Positions 10,514 through 19,562 of a DNA stretch of 64,000 nucleotides are shown here, piece after piece (the stretch's first letter is position 1; the number at the start of each line of letters is the position of its first letter). Source of the DNA: Teichococcus deserti (GTDB lineage Bacteria; Pseudomonadota; Alphaproteobacteria; Acetobacterales; Acetobacteraceae); contig NZ_MLCO01000019.1 of assembly GCF_001982615.1 (NCBI RefSeq), positions 1 through 64,000 of the forward strand, written 5' to 3'. Under the pieces are notes generated by a model that worked only from the letters and a program-made list of their open reading frames with translations, did not search any database and had not been told where the DNA came from. Made by a program: the position numbers and the translations under genes.

Positions 10514-10732
10514 CCGCGCGCGCGCCAGGCGGCGGCCGCCCTGGGCTCGGGGGAGCCTGAGGCGCGGCCATCGCGGCGCGACAGCTTTCCGGCCGCCCCG
10601 GCGCCCCGCGCCAGGCCGGCCGGCCAGTGTCGAGGCAGGACAGCGCCGATCGCGGCCGCTGCTGCCCCGCGGCCGGGAACACCCCGCGCCGCGTGACTAC
10701 CGAGAGTGTCTTAGGGAACAGGACCACACACG

Positions 10733-12172
10733 ATGGCGAAGAAGCCCGCAGCTGCCGTAGCGCCCAGCGCTGTCTCCAAGGTCATGGACATGATCAAGGA
10801 GAACAGCGTCGAGTACGTGGACTTCCGGTTCACGGACCCGAAGGGCAAGTGGCATCACACCGCCCAGCACGTCTCCACCATGGAAGAGGAGATGTTCACG
10901 GACGGGATCATGTTCGACGGCTCCTCGATCGCCGGCTGGAAGGCGATCAACGAGTCTGACATGATCCTGATGCCGGACGCCGCCTCGGCCTGCATGGATC
11001 CGTTCTCGGCCAAGCCGCAGCTGATCCTGTTCTGCGACATCATCGAGCCCTCGACCGGCCAGTCCTATTCGCGTGACCCGCGCTCGACGGCGAAGAAGGC
11101 CGAGGCCTACCTGGCCTCGACCGGCATCGGCGACACGGCCTTCTTCGGCCCGGAAGCCGAGTTCTTCATCTTCGACAACGTCAAGTTCGGCACCGGCGGC
11201 AACTTCGGCCACTACTCCCTCGACAGCATCGAGGGCCCGGGTGCCAGCATGAAGGACTACCCGGAAGGCAACATGGGCCATCGCCCGGTGGTCAAGGGTG
11301 GCTACTTCCCGGTGAACCCGGTCGACAGCGAGGTCGACCTGCGCGCCGAGATGCTGTCGACCATGATCGAGATGGGCGTCGCCGGCGAGAAGCACCACCA
11401 CGAGGTGGCGCAGTCGCAGCATGAGCTGGGCACCAAGTTCGGCCCGCTGGTGCAGCAGGCCGATCACATGCAGATCTACAAGTATGTGATCCACAACGTC
11501 GCCCACAGCTACGGCAAGTCGGCCACCTTCATGCCGAAGCCGATCTACGGCGACAACGGCTCGGGCATGCATGTGCACCAGTCGATCTGGAAGGCCGGCA
11601 AGCCGATCTTCGCGGGCAATGGCTATGCCGACCTGTCCGACTACGCGCTGTGGTACATCGGCGGCATCATCAAGCATGCCAAGGCGCTGAACGCCTTCAC
11701 CAACCCGTCGACCAACTCCTACAAGCGCCTGATCCCGGGCTTCGAGGCCCCCGTGCTGCTGGCCTACTCGGCCCGCAACCGCTCGGCCTCCTGCCGCATC
11801 CCCTATGCGACCAACCCGAAGGCCAAGCGCGTCGAGGTCCGCTTCCCGGATCCGACCGCCAACCCCTACCTGGCCTTCGCCGCCATGCTGATGGCCGGCC
11901 TCGACGGCATCAAGAACAAGATCCATCCGGGCGACGCCATGGACAAGGATCTGTACGACCTGCCGCCGGAAGAGCTGAAGGGCATCCCGACGGTCTGCGG
12001 CTCGCTGCGCGAAGCCCTCGAGGCGCTGGCCGCCGACCACGAGTTCCTGCTGGCCGGCGACGTCTTCTCGAAGGACCAGATCGAGAGCTACATCGATCTG
12101 AAGTGGCAGGATGTGTACAAGTTCGAGCACACCCCGCACCCGGTCGAGTTCGAGATGTACTACTCGGTCTGA
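10733..12172 (+). CDS. glnA: Type I glutamine synthetase
   Basis: 479 residues. Makes glutamine from glutamate, ammonia and ATP; dodecameric cytoplasmic enzyme. GS signatures are clear: FDGSSIAGW near residue 61, [16 protein letters not shown] for the ATP site, and NRSASCRIP. The adenylylation tyrosine is Tyr408 ([10 protein letters not shown]), so the enzyme should be controlled by GlnE. An Ala-rich N-terminal extension ([15 protein letters not shown]) of about 10 residues shifts numbering relative to E. coli. A classical intrinsic terminator follows the stop. Confidence 0.98.
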   Translation: MAKKPAAAVAPSAVSKVMDMIKENSVEYVDFRFTDPKGKWHHTAQHVSTMEEEMFTDGIMFDGSSIAGWKAINESDMILMPDAASACMDPFSAKPQLILFCDIIEPSTGQSYSRDPRSTAKKAEAYLASTGIGDTAFFGPEAEFFIFDNVKFGTGGNFGHYSLDSIEGPGASMKDYPEGNMGHRPVVKGGYFPVNPVDSEVDLRAEMLSTMIEMGVAGEKHHHEVAQSQHELGTKFGPLVQQADHMQIYKYVIHNVAHSYGKSATFMPKPIYGDNGSGMHVHQSIWKAGKPIFAGNGYADLSDYALWYIGGIIKHAKALNAFTNPSTNSYKRLIPGFEAPVLLAYSARNRSASCRIPYATNPKAKRVEVRFPDPTANPYLAFAAMLMAGLDGIKNKIHPGDAMDKDLYDLPPEELKGIPTVCGSLREALEALAADHEFLLAGDVFSKDQIESYIDLKWQDVYKFEHTPHPVEFEMYYSV

Positions 12173-12196
12173 TCGTTCCACGATCAGCGCCGGAAG

Positions 12197-12226
12197 CCGG
12201 GGGAGAGCAATCTCCCCCGGTTTTTT
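12197..12226 (+). terminator. Intrinsic terminator of glnA
   Basis: Perfect 10-bp stem CCGGGGGAGA / TCTCCCCCGG with a GCAA tetraloop, directly followed by TTTTTT, 25 nt after the glnA stop. Textbook rho-independent terminator. Confidence 0.95.
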
Positions 12227-12261
12227 GTGCCTTGATGGCGGGAAGAGAAGGCAGGGCAGGT

Positions 12262-12492
12262 CGGGGGAATGAATTCCCCCGAACCCCCATCTTCTTTCTG
12301 ATGACCGGCCTTGGCCGGACTTGCGCTTCAACGGCACTCACATCAGGGCGTCATGGCGGGACGCCGCGTGCATAAAAAAACAGCACGACCGCAAAGGTCG
12401 TGCTGTGAACCGGCCGTTTCACGTCCCGTTGCCACGTGGACATGGCAATCTGACAGAAAGAAGAAGGGGTCCAGGGGAATTCATTCCCCTGG
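12262..12492. repeat. Composite MITE-like element, copy A
   Basis: 231-bp element between convergent glnA and the enolase-superfamily gene. Two inverted copies of the hairpin repeat form its ends: 12262-12300 in plus orientation and 12454-12492 in minus. Purine-rich flanks GGGAAGAGAAGGCAGGGCAGG on the left and the inverted GGGAAAGAGAAGACAGG on the right extend the similarity outwards. Inside are modules shared with copies at 33067 and 39861: ACCGGCC-TGGC-GGAC-TGCGC after the left end, CAGGGCGTCATGGCGGG, and CCACGTGGACATGGCAAT before the right end. There is no coding capacity, so any mobility would need a transposase elsewhere. A minus-strand terminator lies in its middle. Confidence 0.75.
12374..12406 (-). 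terminator. Intrinsic terminator for the minus-strand operon, inside the composite element
   Basis: Stem ACAGCACGACC / GGTCGTGCTGT (11 bp) with loop GCAAA. On the minus strand it is followed by a run of seven T. It would end the ABC transporter/enolase operon about 120 nt after its last stop. The other two composite elements lack this hairpin. Confidence 0.85.
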
Positions 12493-12525
12493 CCTGCCCC
12501 TGTCTTCTCTTTCCCTGTCTAACCT

Positions 12526-13656
12526 CTACGCCTCCGCCAGATGCTTCGCCCCATGCTTCAGGGAGTAATCGCTGATGCGGATGCCGAGCCCCGGCATGTC
12601 CGGCACCACCACTTCGCCGTTGGCCTGCGGGATGCGCTCCTCGAGGACGTCCTCGGTCAGCACGTGGTGCGGCATGTAGAACTCGCAGCCCAGCGAGATG
12701 CCGGGCGTCGCCGCGATCAGCTGGGTGCCGGCGGCGAGCGCGATGCCGCCTTCCCACAGCGTGCCGCCATAGCCGGGCAGGCCGGCCGTGTCGGCGATGG
12801 CCATCAGCGCCTGCGCCTTCAGCATCCCGCCCACCTTCATCAGCTTCACGCTGATGGCGTCGGCGGCCTGGCGGCGGATGATCTCCATCAGGTCGGTGGC
12901 GTCGAAGCAGCTTTCATCGGCCAGCACCGGCGTGTCGAGGGCCGCGCTGAAGCCGGCCATGGCGTCGAGGTGACGGCGCGGCACCGGCTGCTCGATGAAG
13001 GTCGGGCGGAAGCGGTCGACGTCGCGCAGCACGGTCATGGCGCGGAACGGCTCCAGCGCCTGGTTGTAGTCGAGGCGCAGGTCGATGCGGTCGCCGAAGG
13101 CGTCGCGCATCGCTTCCAGATGCGCCATGTCCTCGGCATGCGGCTTCACGCCGGTCTTCACCTTGAACAGGCGGTGGCCCTCGGCGACCATCGCGTGCAT
13201 CCGCGCCAGGTCGGCGTCGAAATCGGGATCGGCGATGGAGAAGGAGAGGGGGATGGTGTCGCGCACGCGGCCGCCCAGAAGCTCCGACACGCCGAGCCCG
13301 GTCTGCCAGCCGAGGATGTCCAGCATCGCCATCTCGACGGCGACCTTGGCTTCCGGATGGCCGGTCAGGGCGCGGTCCATCTTCGCCATCAGGCTGCGCA
13401 GCCGGCGCACCGGCGCGCCCATGACGATCGGGCGCAGATAGAGGTCGAGGCCCAGGAAGGCGGCTTCCGGCGTCCCGGTGAAGACCTCCCACGGCGCAGC
13501 CTCGCCCCAGCCGACGGTGCCGTCGCTGGCGGTCAGCTGCAGCAGCACGCGACGCACGCTGCCCTTGACCGAGCCAACGCCCTGGGCGCGGGCCATCTTG
13601 ATCGGGCTTTCGACCAGGAAGACACGCATGCGCTCGATGGTGGGACCGGCATTCAT
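12526..13656 (-). CDS. Enolase-superfamily enzyme, muconate-lactonizing subgroup
   Basis: 376 residues. All catalytic positions of the MLE subgroup are present: K165-x-K167 (FKVKTG), metal ligands D196 (DYNQ), E222 (EQPV) and D247 (ADES), and K271 (VKLMK). The enzyme abstracts a proton next to a carboxylate; family reactions include muconate cycloisomerisation, dipeptide epimerisation and N-acylamino acid racemisation. It is last in a tight minus-strand operon with a polar amino-acid ABC transporter (6-nt gap to the ATPase gene), so an amino-acid or dipeptide derivative is a reasonable substrate guess. ATG 13656 is used; a second Met follows at residue 10. Confidence 0.88.
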   Translation of the reverse strand: MNAGPTIERMRVFLVESPIKMARAQGVGSVKGSVRRVLLQLTASDGTVGWGEAAPWEVFTGTPEAAFLGLDLYLRPIVMGAPVRRLRSLMAKMDRALTGHPEAKVAVEMAMLDILGWQTGLGVSELLGGRVRDTIPLSFSIADPDFDADLARMHAMVAEGHRLFKVKTGVKPHAEDMAHLEAMRDAFGDRIDLRLDYNQALEPFRAMTVLRDVDRFRPTFIEQPVPRRHLDAMAGFSAALDTPVLADESCFDATDLMEIIRRQAADAISVKLMKVGGMLKAQALMAIADTAGLPGYGGTLWEGGIALAAGTQLIAATPGISLGCEFYMPHHVLTEDVLEERIPQANGEVVVPDMPGLGIRISDYSLKHGAKHLAEA

Positions 13657-13662
13657 GGGCGA

Positions 13663-14442
13663 TCAGGCCTCGCGCTGGCGGTGGAAATGGGAGAGGAAGG
13701 CCTGCGTCGCGGCCTCCCGCGGGGAGTCGATCACCTGGCGGGCGGGGCCGTCCTCCAGGATGACGCCGTCGCGCAGGAAGACGACGCGGTCGGCGACCTC
13801 GCGGGCGAAGGCGATCTCGTGGGTGACAATGACCATGGTCATGCCCTCGGCCGCCAGCGCCTGCATGACGCCCAGCACCTCGCCGACCAGCTCGGGGTCG
13901 AGGGCGCTGGTCGCCTCGTCGAACAGCATCACCGCCGGTTCCATCGCCAGCGCACGCGCGATGGCGACGCGCTGCTTCTGGCCGCCGGACAGGCGCGACG
14001 GATACTGCTCGGCCTTGTCGGACAGGCCGACCTTGGCCAGCAGGCTGCGCGCCAGGGTCTCGGCCGCCGGGCGGGCCATGCGGCGGACGGTCAGCGGGCC
14101 TTCCATGACATTGGCCAGGACGGTCATGTGCGGGAACAGGTTGAACTGCTGGAAGACCATGCCGGTGGCGGCACGGAACTTTGCGAGCGCCTGGGTGCCC
14201 GGCAGCCTGGCGCTGCTGCCGAAGGCGAAGCTGAGCTCGCCGACCCGCACGCGGCCGCCATCGGGCACCACCAGCAGGTTCAGGCAGCGCAGCAGCGTCG
14301 ACTTGCCGGAGCCCGAGGGGCCGATCAGCGCCACCACCTCGCCGCGCGCGACCTTCAGGTCGACGCTGCGCAGCACGGTGTTCTCGCCGAAGGTCTTGCT
14401 GAGGGCTGCGACCTCGATCATGGGCTGTTCGCTCATCGCCAT
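13663..14442 (-). CDS. Polar amino-acid ABC transporter ATP-binding protein
   Basis: 259 residues, GlnQ/HisP type. Walker [10 protein letters not shown] at 41-49, Q-loop [11 protein letters not shown], signature LSGGQKQR, Walker [15 protein letters not shown] and switch His in VTHE. Energises import through the permease encoded 5 nt upstream. Operon order on the minus strand is binding protein, permease, ATPase, enolase-superfamily enzyme. Confidence 0.95.
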   Translation of the reverse strand: MAMSEQPMIEVAALSKTFGENTVLRSVDLKVARGEVVALIGPSGSGKSTLLRCLNLLVVPDGGRVRVGELSFAFGSSARLPGTQALAKFRAATGMVFQQFNLFPHMTVLANVMEGPLTVRRMARPAAETLARSLLAKVGLSDKAEQYPSRLSGGQKQRVAIARALAMEPAVMLFDEATSALDPELVGEVLGVMQALAAEGMTMVIVTHEIAFAREVADRVVFLRDGVILEDGPARQVIDSPREAATQAFLSHFHRQREA

Positions 14443-14447
14443 TCCCC

Positions 14448-15110
14448 TCAGTCGGCCCGCGCCAGGCGGCGCTCCAGACGGTTGACCAGCAGCGTCAGCG
14501 GGAACAGCACGACGAAGTAGATCACGGCGACCACGGTGTAGATCTCGAGCGGGCGGTAGCTGTCATGCGCCGCCGCCTGGCCCTGGTAGAGCAGGTCGGG
14601 CACGGCGAGCACCGAGACCAGCGAGGTGTTCTTCAGCTGGATGATCGACTGGTTCATCAGCGGCGGCACCATGCGCTTCAGCGCCTGGGGCAGCACGATG
14701 CGCCGCATCGACTGGGCCGGCGTCATGCCCAGCGCCAGCGCCGCCTCGCTCTGGCCGGTCTCGATCGAGGCGATGCCGCCGCGCACGATCTCCGAATAGA
14801 AGGCGCCGCCGTAGAGCGAGAGCGCCAGGATGCCGGCGGTCGTCGCCGTCATCTCGATGCCCGCCAGCATCGGCAGGGCGTAGTAGAACCAGACCAGCTG
14901 CACCAGCACGGGCGTGCAGCGGAACACCTCGACATAGCCCTGGGACAGCCAGCGGAGCGGCGCGAAGGAAGAAAGCCGCGCCAGGCCCGAGACCAGCCCC
15001 GCCAGCAGCCCGAGCACCACGATCGCCAAGGTGAAGGCCAGCGTCACGCCGAGCCCGTTCACGAAGAGCCAGCGGTAGCTCCAGACGACGGCGAAATCCC
15101 ATTGGTACAT
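14448..15110 (-). CDS. Polar amino-acid ABC transporter permease
   Basis: 220 residues, about five membrane segments. HisM/GlnP-family features: [20 protein letters not shown] near residue 60-80 and the EAA loop ([20 protein letters not shown]) that contacts the ATPase. Only one permease gene is present, so the channel would be a homodimer unless a partner is elsewhere. A GC-rich hairpin separates it from the upstream binding-protein gene. Confidence 0.93.
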   Translation of the reverse strand: MYQWDFAVVWSYRWLFVNGLGVTLAFTLAIVVLGLLAGLVSGLARLSSFAPLRWLSQGYVEVFRCTPVLVQLVWFYYALPMLAGIEMTATTAGILALSLYGGAFYSEIVRGGIASIETGQSEAALALGMTPAQSMRRIVLPQALKRMVPPLMNQSIIQLKNTSLVSVLAVPDLLYQGQAAAHDSYRPLEIYTVVAVIYFVVLFPLTLLVNRLERRLARAD

Positions 15111-15128
15111 ACGTCGATCCCGTAAAGG

Positions 15129-15161
15129 CGCGCCGCCGGGACGGAGGTCCCCGGCGGCGCG
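15129..15161 (-). terminator. Intercistronic GC hairpin, likely attenuator or mRNA stabiliser
   Basis: Perfect 12-bp all-GC stem CGCGCCGCCGGG / CCCGGCGGCGCG with a 9-nt loop, in the 76-nt gap between the binding-protein and permease genes. Such stems in ABC operons commonly raise binding-protein mRNA level by partial termination or protection of the 3' end. No T tract. Confidence 0.55.
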
Positions 15162-15186
15162 TGGCAGTCAGTCCGTCAGGCGAAGG

Positions 15187-16029
15187 TCAGAGCGTCACGC
15201 CGGGCGGGAAATCGGCCTCGGAGATGCCGACCAGCTCCATGTTGGTGACGATGGCGCTGCGCACCGCGCCCAGGCCCTTGTTGAACTCGATCCAGGTGTT
15301 GACGTAGTCGCGCCAGGTCTTGTCGGCCTCGCGGCGGAAGCCGGCATTCGACGTCGTGGCGAAGATCGGCGTCGGCACGGCGACGCCGCCCAGCGACGGG
15401 ATCTTCTTCGCCGCCGCCATGGCGAGGATCAGCACCAGGCACTGCGCGTCGGCGCGGCCGGACTGCACCGCCATGGTGGCCTCGTCGGCGCTCTTGAAGC
15501 GGGAGACAGTGGCCTTGGGCAGCAGCCGCGTCACCACCTGGTCCTGCGAGGAGCCGGTGTCGACGGCGATCTTCACCTCGGGCCTGTTCAGCTCGTCCCA
15601 GGTCTTGGGCTGGAAGCCGCGCTTGACCAGGAAGGAGAAGGCGTTGCTGAAGCAGGGGACGGAGAAGTCCACCACCAGCGCCCGCTTCGGCGTCGGGTTC
15701 AGGCCGAAGAAGATGTCGATCTTGTTCGACTGCAGGTCGAGGACCGCGTTGCCCCAGGTGGTCTCGGTCAGCTCGAGCTCGCACTCCAGCTCCTCGGCCA
15801 GCATCTTCAGCAGGTCGATGTAGAAGCCGCGCCACTGACCGCTGGCCAAGTCCTTGTGGTAGTAAGGGGCGCCGCCCGGCACCGCGGCGCTGCGCAGCTT
15901 CTTGGTGCGGCGGATGCGCTCGAAGGTCGATTCGCCCGGCGCGCCCTGCGCCACGGCGGGCGCCGCGGAAGCCGCGGCCATCGCCACGGCCAGGCCGGCC
16001 GCGCTGCCCATCATGCGACGTGAAACCAT
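15187..16029 (-). CDS. ABC transporter substrate-binding protein (polar amino-acid type)
   Basis: 280 residues. N-terminal signal peptide (VSRRMMGSAAGLAVAMAAAS, cleavage near AVAQG), then a PBPb domain with WRGFYIDLLKMLAEEL, DIFFGLNPTPKRALVVDFS and VAVDTGSSQDQ. Periplasmic partner of the permease and ATPase downstream. The ligand cannot be read from sequence; the enolase-superfamily enzyme in the operon hints at an amino-acid or small-peptide derivative. Confidence 0.93.
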   Translation of the reverse strand: MVSRRMMGSAAGLAVAMAAASAAPAVAQGAPGESTFERIRRTKKLRSAAVPGGAPYYHKDLASGQWRGFYIDLLKMLAEELECELELTETTWGNAVLDLQSNKIDIFFGLNPTPKRALVVDFSVPCFSNAFSFLVKRGFQPKTWDELNRPEVKIAVDTGSSQDQVVTRLLPKATVSRFKSADEATMAVQSGRADAQCLVLILAMAAAKKIPSLGGVAVPTPIFATTSNAGFRREADKTWRDYVNTWIEFNKGLGAVRSAIVTNMELVGISEADFPPGVTL

Positions 16030-16202
16030 GGTCAGTCTCCATGTTGCGGCAGCCCGGCCCGGATTCCCGGTGCGCGAGCCTGCCGATTGCCCAAAAGCAT
16101 CCCCGTGGCGGCGGCTTTGCCAACACTCTTAGCGGGATGATGCAGTGGTGGGGAGGGAGACTGAGAGGCTTAAGAAAAAGAAAGGCTGGAGAAAAAGAAA
16201 GG

Positions 16203-16242
16203 CCGGGGGAAGGAATTCCCCCGGACCCCCATCTTTTTTCTG
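16203..16242 (+). repeat. Dispersed hairpin repeat, single copy with purine leader
   Basis: Hairpin CCGGGGGAA / TTCCCCCGG with loop GGAA, followed by ACCCCCATCTTTTTTCTG. Immediately left are two direct copies of AGAAAAAGAAAGGC (16173-16186 and 16190-16203) with a 17-bp period; this purine tract is complementary to the T-rich tail. The site lies downstream of the minus-strand lytic transglycosylase gene and upstream of the binding-protein gene. Confidence 0.8.
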
Positions 16243-16266
16243 TCAGTCGGCGTCCGCGAAAAACGC

Positions 16267-16995
16267 CTAGTTGGCTTCGGCCAGCTCCAGCAGCGCGCGG
16301 CCATCGCGGCGCGCGCGCGCCACCTGGGTGCGGCCGCAATCGGGCGAGCCCAGCACGTCGGAGGCAGGGTTGACCACCTGCAGCTTGGCATCGACCCGGC
16401 AGACCAGCTTCATCGAGGCCGCCCCGCCACCATTCCAGCGCCGCAGCGCGTCGGTCCAGTTGCCGGTGGTCTCGTAATGCATCCGCAGGTACCGCGCGGC
16501 CCAATCGGCCGAACGCTCCGGATCCAGCGGCCAGTCGCTGCCGTTGCGGGCATGCACCCGGGCATTGACCTGGACGCAGCCCGCCATCACCGAGGCCCGC
16601 GCCGGCGCGCGCACCAGCAGGGCCCGCGCTTCCGACCGGCTGTCGGGATAATAGGCCCGGCCACCGATGCTCAGCGCATGCGCGTGAAGGCCGGATTCCG
16701 CCAGAGCGACGGAGACCAGCAGCCCCTCGGGCAGGTCGTATTTCACTTCAGCCGCACGCACCGCCTCGAGGCATGCATTGCGGGGACCGGCCTCGGCCGG
16801 CTTGCTGAAAGCGACGGGAGCAGCGAGCAAGGCGGCTCCCAGAAAGAACATCCCCAACCACCTTCTTGGTGGTGCCTTGCGGGGTCGCGTGGTGCCTCTC
16901 TGGCGAGGCGTGAAGGCGCTCCGTGCCGAATGGACCGGGAACGCCGCGGAGCGTGGATGGTGCGGGGGCACCTTCCGGCGGATCGCGGACGTCAT
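16267..16995 (-). CDS. Lytic transglycosylase-like (SLT) protein
   Basis: 242 residues from ATG 16995. A basic N-terminal stretch leads to a membrane or signal segment WLGMFFLGAALLAAPVAFS (46-64), then an SLT-like lysozyme domain: DLPEGLLVSVALAESGLH with probable catalytic Glu100, AGCVQVNARVH, and YLRMHYETTGNWTDALRRWN. It would cut peptidoglycan glycan strands in the periplasm. The first 40 residues are atypical and the true start may be later, but ATG 16851 would remove the basic n-region of the signal. Cysteines at 75, in CVQV and near the end may form disulfides. Confidence 0.75.
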   Translation of the reverse strand: MTSAIRRKVPPHHPRSAAFPVHSARSAFTPRQRGTTRPRKAPPRRWLGMFFLGAALLAAPVAFSKPAEAGPRNACLEAVRAAEVKYDLPEGLLVSVALAESGLHAHALSIGGRAYYPDSRSEARALLVRAPARASVMAGCVQVNARVHARNGSDWPLDPERSADWAARYLRMHYETTGNWTDALRRWNGGGAASMKLVCRVDAKLQVVNPASDVLGSPDCGRTQVARARRDGRALLELAEAN

Positions 16996-17134
16996 GCAAC
17001 TGTCGCTACCACAGGCGGTTCCCGCTCCAAAGGAAAAACTTGCCGCGAGAAAACATCGATCACCTCATCAAGATATCAGCATGTCTTGATGCAACTTCCT
17101 GCCAGGACGGCAAAAATGGCAGCGATTTCGCCGT

Positions 17135-17803
17135 TCACGCGATTTCCCGCACCAGCTTCGCGCGCAGGGCGCGGGAAAAGTCGGCGCGGCCATCGGCGCT
17201 CAGCACGAAGGCGCCGGGACCGCCGATCACCTCGGCGCGGTAGCTCTCCACCAGCCCCGGGCGGCTGCGCAGGATGGCCAGGGCGTTGACGGTGATCCCG
17301 GCCGCCACCGCCACGTCGCGGGCCAGCGGCGCGCGCCGGTATCCGCGCATGTCCGGCCCGTCGCCGGAGACGTCGATCACCTGCCGCGTCGCCTCGAAGG
17401 GGCAGGCCTCCAGCAGGGCGCGGGCATGGTCGATGGCGTCGCCGATGGCGTTCCAGCTCTGCGCCGAGCGCGGCGCGTCGCGGAACCGCGCGGCCAGCGC
17501 CGCGGCGTCGGCGGCATCCCCCACCGCCTGCCAGCCGACCACGGTCGCGGCGGCGCCCGGCGCGCCCCATTCGACCATGGCCAGGGCGACGCGTCCCAGC
17601 GGCCCGCCGCGGATGGCGGCCAGCACGGCGGGATGGGTGACGGCCTCGGCGCAGCCTTCGCGCTGCAGGCGGAACTCGTCCTCGCCGATGCTGCCGGAGG
17701 CATCAACCGCCAGCACCAGAGCGACATCGACGGCGGGCTCGGCGGCCTGGACGGCGGCGGCCGAGAACAGGCCAGGCACGGCGAGCAGATGGCGGCGGCG
17801 CAT
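17135..17803 (-). CDS. DUF1194 (von Willebrand factor A-like) secreted protein
   Basis: 222 residues with a signal peptide (RRRHLLAVPGLFSAAAVQA, cut near residue 20) and a VWA-like domain whose metal-ion site motif is D34-x-S36-x-S38 (DASGSI), with DVSGDGPD further on. DUF1194 proteins are exported and uncharacterised. The gene is divergent from the ATP-grasp/alpha-E/Anbu operon across a 240-bp gap that carries a 16-bp inverted repeat, so the two may share control. Confidence 0.85.
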   Translation of the reverse strand: MRRRHLLAVPGLFSAAAVQAAEPAVDVALVLAVDASGSIGEDEFRLQREGCAEAVTHPAVLAAIRGGPLGRVALAMVEWGAPGAAATVVGWQAVGDAADAAALAARFRDAPRSAQSWNAIGDAIDHARALLEACPFEATRQVIDVSGDGPDMRGYRRAPLARDVAVAAGITVNALAILRSRPGLVESYRAEVIGGPGAFVLSADGRADFSRALRAKLVREIA

Positions 17804-17861
17804 CGCTTCGGTCTCCGGCTGAACGGGAGAGACCGTCCAACGCTGCGGCGCGGCAGGTCAA

Positions 17862-17969
17862 GCGCAAGCCGCCATCGCCGCCGCGGCAGGCAGGCTTGCC
17901 GCCGGCTTGGGCAAACCGCGGCCGCTGCGGCGCCAGGACCGGCCGCGACGTGTCGATGGCGGCTTGCGC
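17862..17969. repeat. Perfect 16-bp inverted repeat in a divergent promoter gap
   Basis: GCGCAAGCCGCCATCG at 17862-17877 and its exact reverse complement CGATGGCGGCTTGCGC at 17954-17969, separated by 76 nt. A further short palindrome, AAGCCGGCCCGGCTT, follows at 17971-17985. The gap serves the DUF1194 gene and the ATP-grasp operon. It could be a paired protein-binding site or a long-range stem. Confidence 0.6.
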
Positions 17970-18043
17970 GAAGCCGGCCCGGCTTGCTCAATGGCGGCCA
18001 GGGCGCCGCCGCGCCTGACCCCTGATGAGGACGCCGGAACCAC

Positions 18044-19558
18044 GTGGCCGATCGCCCTGCCGCTGCCTTCGACGAGATGAACGCCGAAGGCGTCATCCGC
18101 CCGCCCTATGCCGAGATGGCGCGCTTCCTCGACGCCACCGGGCAGGAGGCCCTCGACCAGAAGCGGCGGGAGGCCGAGGTGCTGTTCCGTCGCATCGGCG
18201 TGACCTTCGCCGTCTATACCGAGGGCGGCGACCCGGAGCGGCTGATCCCCTTCGACGTCATCCCGCGCATCCTGTCGCGCGCCGAATGGGACCGGCTGGG
18301 CCAGGGGCTGGAGCAGCGGGTGCGCGCGCTGAACGCCTTCCTGGCCGATGTCTATGGCCCGAAGGAGATCATCAAGGCCGGCCGCATCCCGGCCGAGCTG
18401 GTGCTGGAGAACGAGGGCTACCTGAAGCAGATGGAGGGCTTCACCCCGCCGGGCGGCGTCTACACCGTGATCAGCGGCATCGACCTGGTGCGCACCGGCG
18501 CGGACGAGTTCTACGTGCTCGAGGACAATTGCCGCACGCCGTCCGGCGTCAGCTACATGCTGGAAAATCGCGAGGCGATGCTGCGGCTCTTCCCGGAGCT
18601 TTTCACCCGGCACCGCATCGCGCCCGTCAGCCATTATCCGGAAGAGCTGCTGGAGACGCTGAAGAGCATCGCGCCCGCCGGCGCCGGCGCCGAGCCCAAG
18701 GTCGTCGTGCTGACCCCGGGCCCCTACAACAGCGCCTATTACGAGCATTCCTTCCTGGCCGACGAGATGGGCGTCGAGCTGGTAGAGGGCGCCGACCTTT
18801 TCGTGCGCGACCTCCAGGTCTTCATGCGCACCACGGCCGGGCCGCAGAAGGTCGACGTCATCTACCGCCGCATCGACGACGACTATCTCGACCCCGAGGC
18901 CTTCCGCGCCGACAGCGCGCTCGGCGTGCCCGGGCTGATGGCGGCCTACAAGGCGGGCAACGTCGCCCTGGCCAATGCCCCCGGCGCCGGCATCGCCGAC
19001 GACAAGGCGGTCTACCCTTACGTCCCCGAGATGGTGCGCTTCTATCTCGGCGAGGAGCCGATCCTCTCCAACGTGCCGACCTTCATGTGCGAGCGCGAGG
19101 CCGACCGCGAGCATGTCCTGGCCAACCTGGACAAGCTGGTGGTGAAGCTGGCGCGCGGCTCCGGCGGCTATGGCATGCTGGTCGGGCCGCATGCGACCGA
19201 GGAGCAGCGCGCCGACTTCGCCGCCCGCATCCGCGCCAGGCCGGGCGACTACATCGCGCAGCCGACGCTCGCCCTGTCGACCGTGCCGACGCTCTGCGAG
19301 GAGGGCTTCGCGCCGCGCCATGTCGACCTGCGGCCCTTCGTGCTGTTCGGCAGGACGGTGCGCATGGTGCCGGGCGGGCTGACCCGCGTCGCGCTGCGCG
19401 ACGGCTCGCTGGTGGTCAATTCCAGCCAGGGCGGCGGCACCAAGGACACCTGGGTCGTTGAGGATTTCTTTGCGCAGCAGAGCCAGACTCTGGGCGGCAT
19501 GACGCAGACCCAGACCCTGACGACGATTCCTCCCGCGGCCACGTCCGGAGAAGACTGA
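18044..19558 (+). CDS. Circularly permuted ATP-grasp protein (DUF404/DUF407)
   Basis: 504 residues from GTG 18044, with GAGG about 13 nt upstream. The circularly permuted type 2 ATP-grasp family is recognised by YTVISGIDLVRTGADEFYVL, EDNCRTPSGVSYMLENRE and the VVKLARGSGGYGM nucleotide loop near residue 366. Relatives are thought to form amide bonds in a still undefined peptide or small-molecule modification. First gene of an operon with alpha-E (4-nt gap) and Anbu genes, a combination conserved in many proteobacteria. Cytoplasmic. Confidence 0.93.
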   Translation: MADRPAAAFDEMNAEGVIRPPYAEMARFLDATGQEALDQKRREAEVLFRRIGVTFAVYTEGGDPERLIPFDVIPRILSRAEWDRLGQGLEQRVRALNAFLADVYGPKEIIKAGRIPAELVLENEGYLKQMEGFTPPGGVYTVISGIDLVRTGADEFYVLEDNCRTPSGVSYMLENREAMLRLFPELFTRHRIAPVSHYPEELLETLKSIAPAGAGAEPKVVVLTPGPYNSAYYEHSFLADEMGVELVEGADLFVRDLQVFMRTTAGPQKVDVIYRRIDDDYLDPEAFRADSALGVPGLMAAYKAGNVALANAPGAGIADDKAVYPYVPEMVRFYLGEEPILSNVPTFMCEREADREHVLANLDKLVVKLARGSGGYGMLVGPHATEEQRADFAARIRARPGDYIAQPTLALSTVPTLCEEGFAPRHVDLRPFVLFGRTVRMVPGGLTRVALRDGSLVVNSSQGGGTKDTWVVEDFFAQQSQTLGGMTQTQTLTTIPPAATSGED

Positions 19559-19562
19559 AAAA

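Noticed and set aside
12311-12575. Small frames across the composite repeat
   Set aside because: They translate the repeat itself, give KKGSRGIHSPGL-like peptides in several places, and have no ribosome binding site or family.
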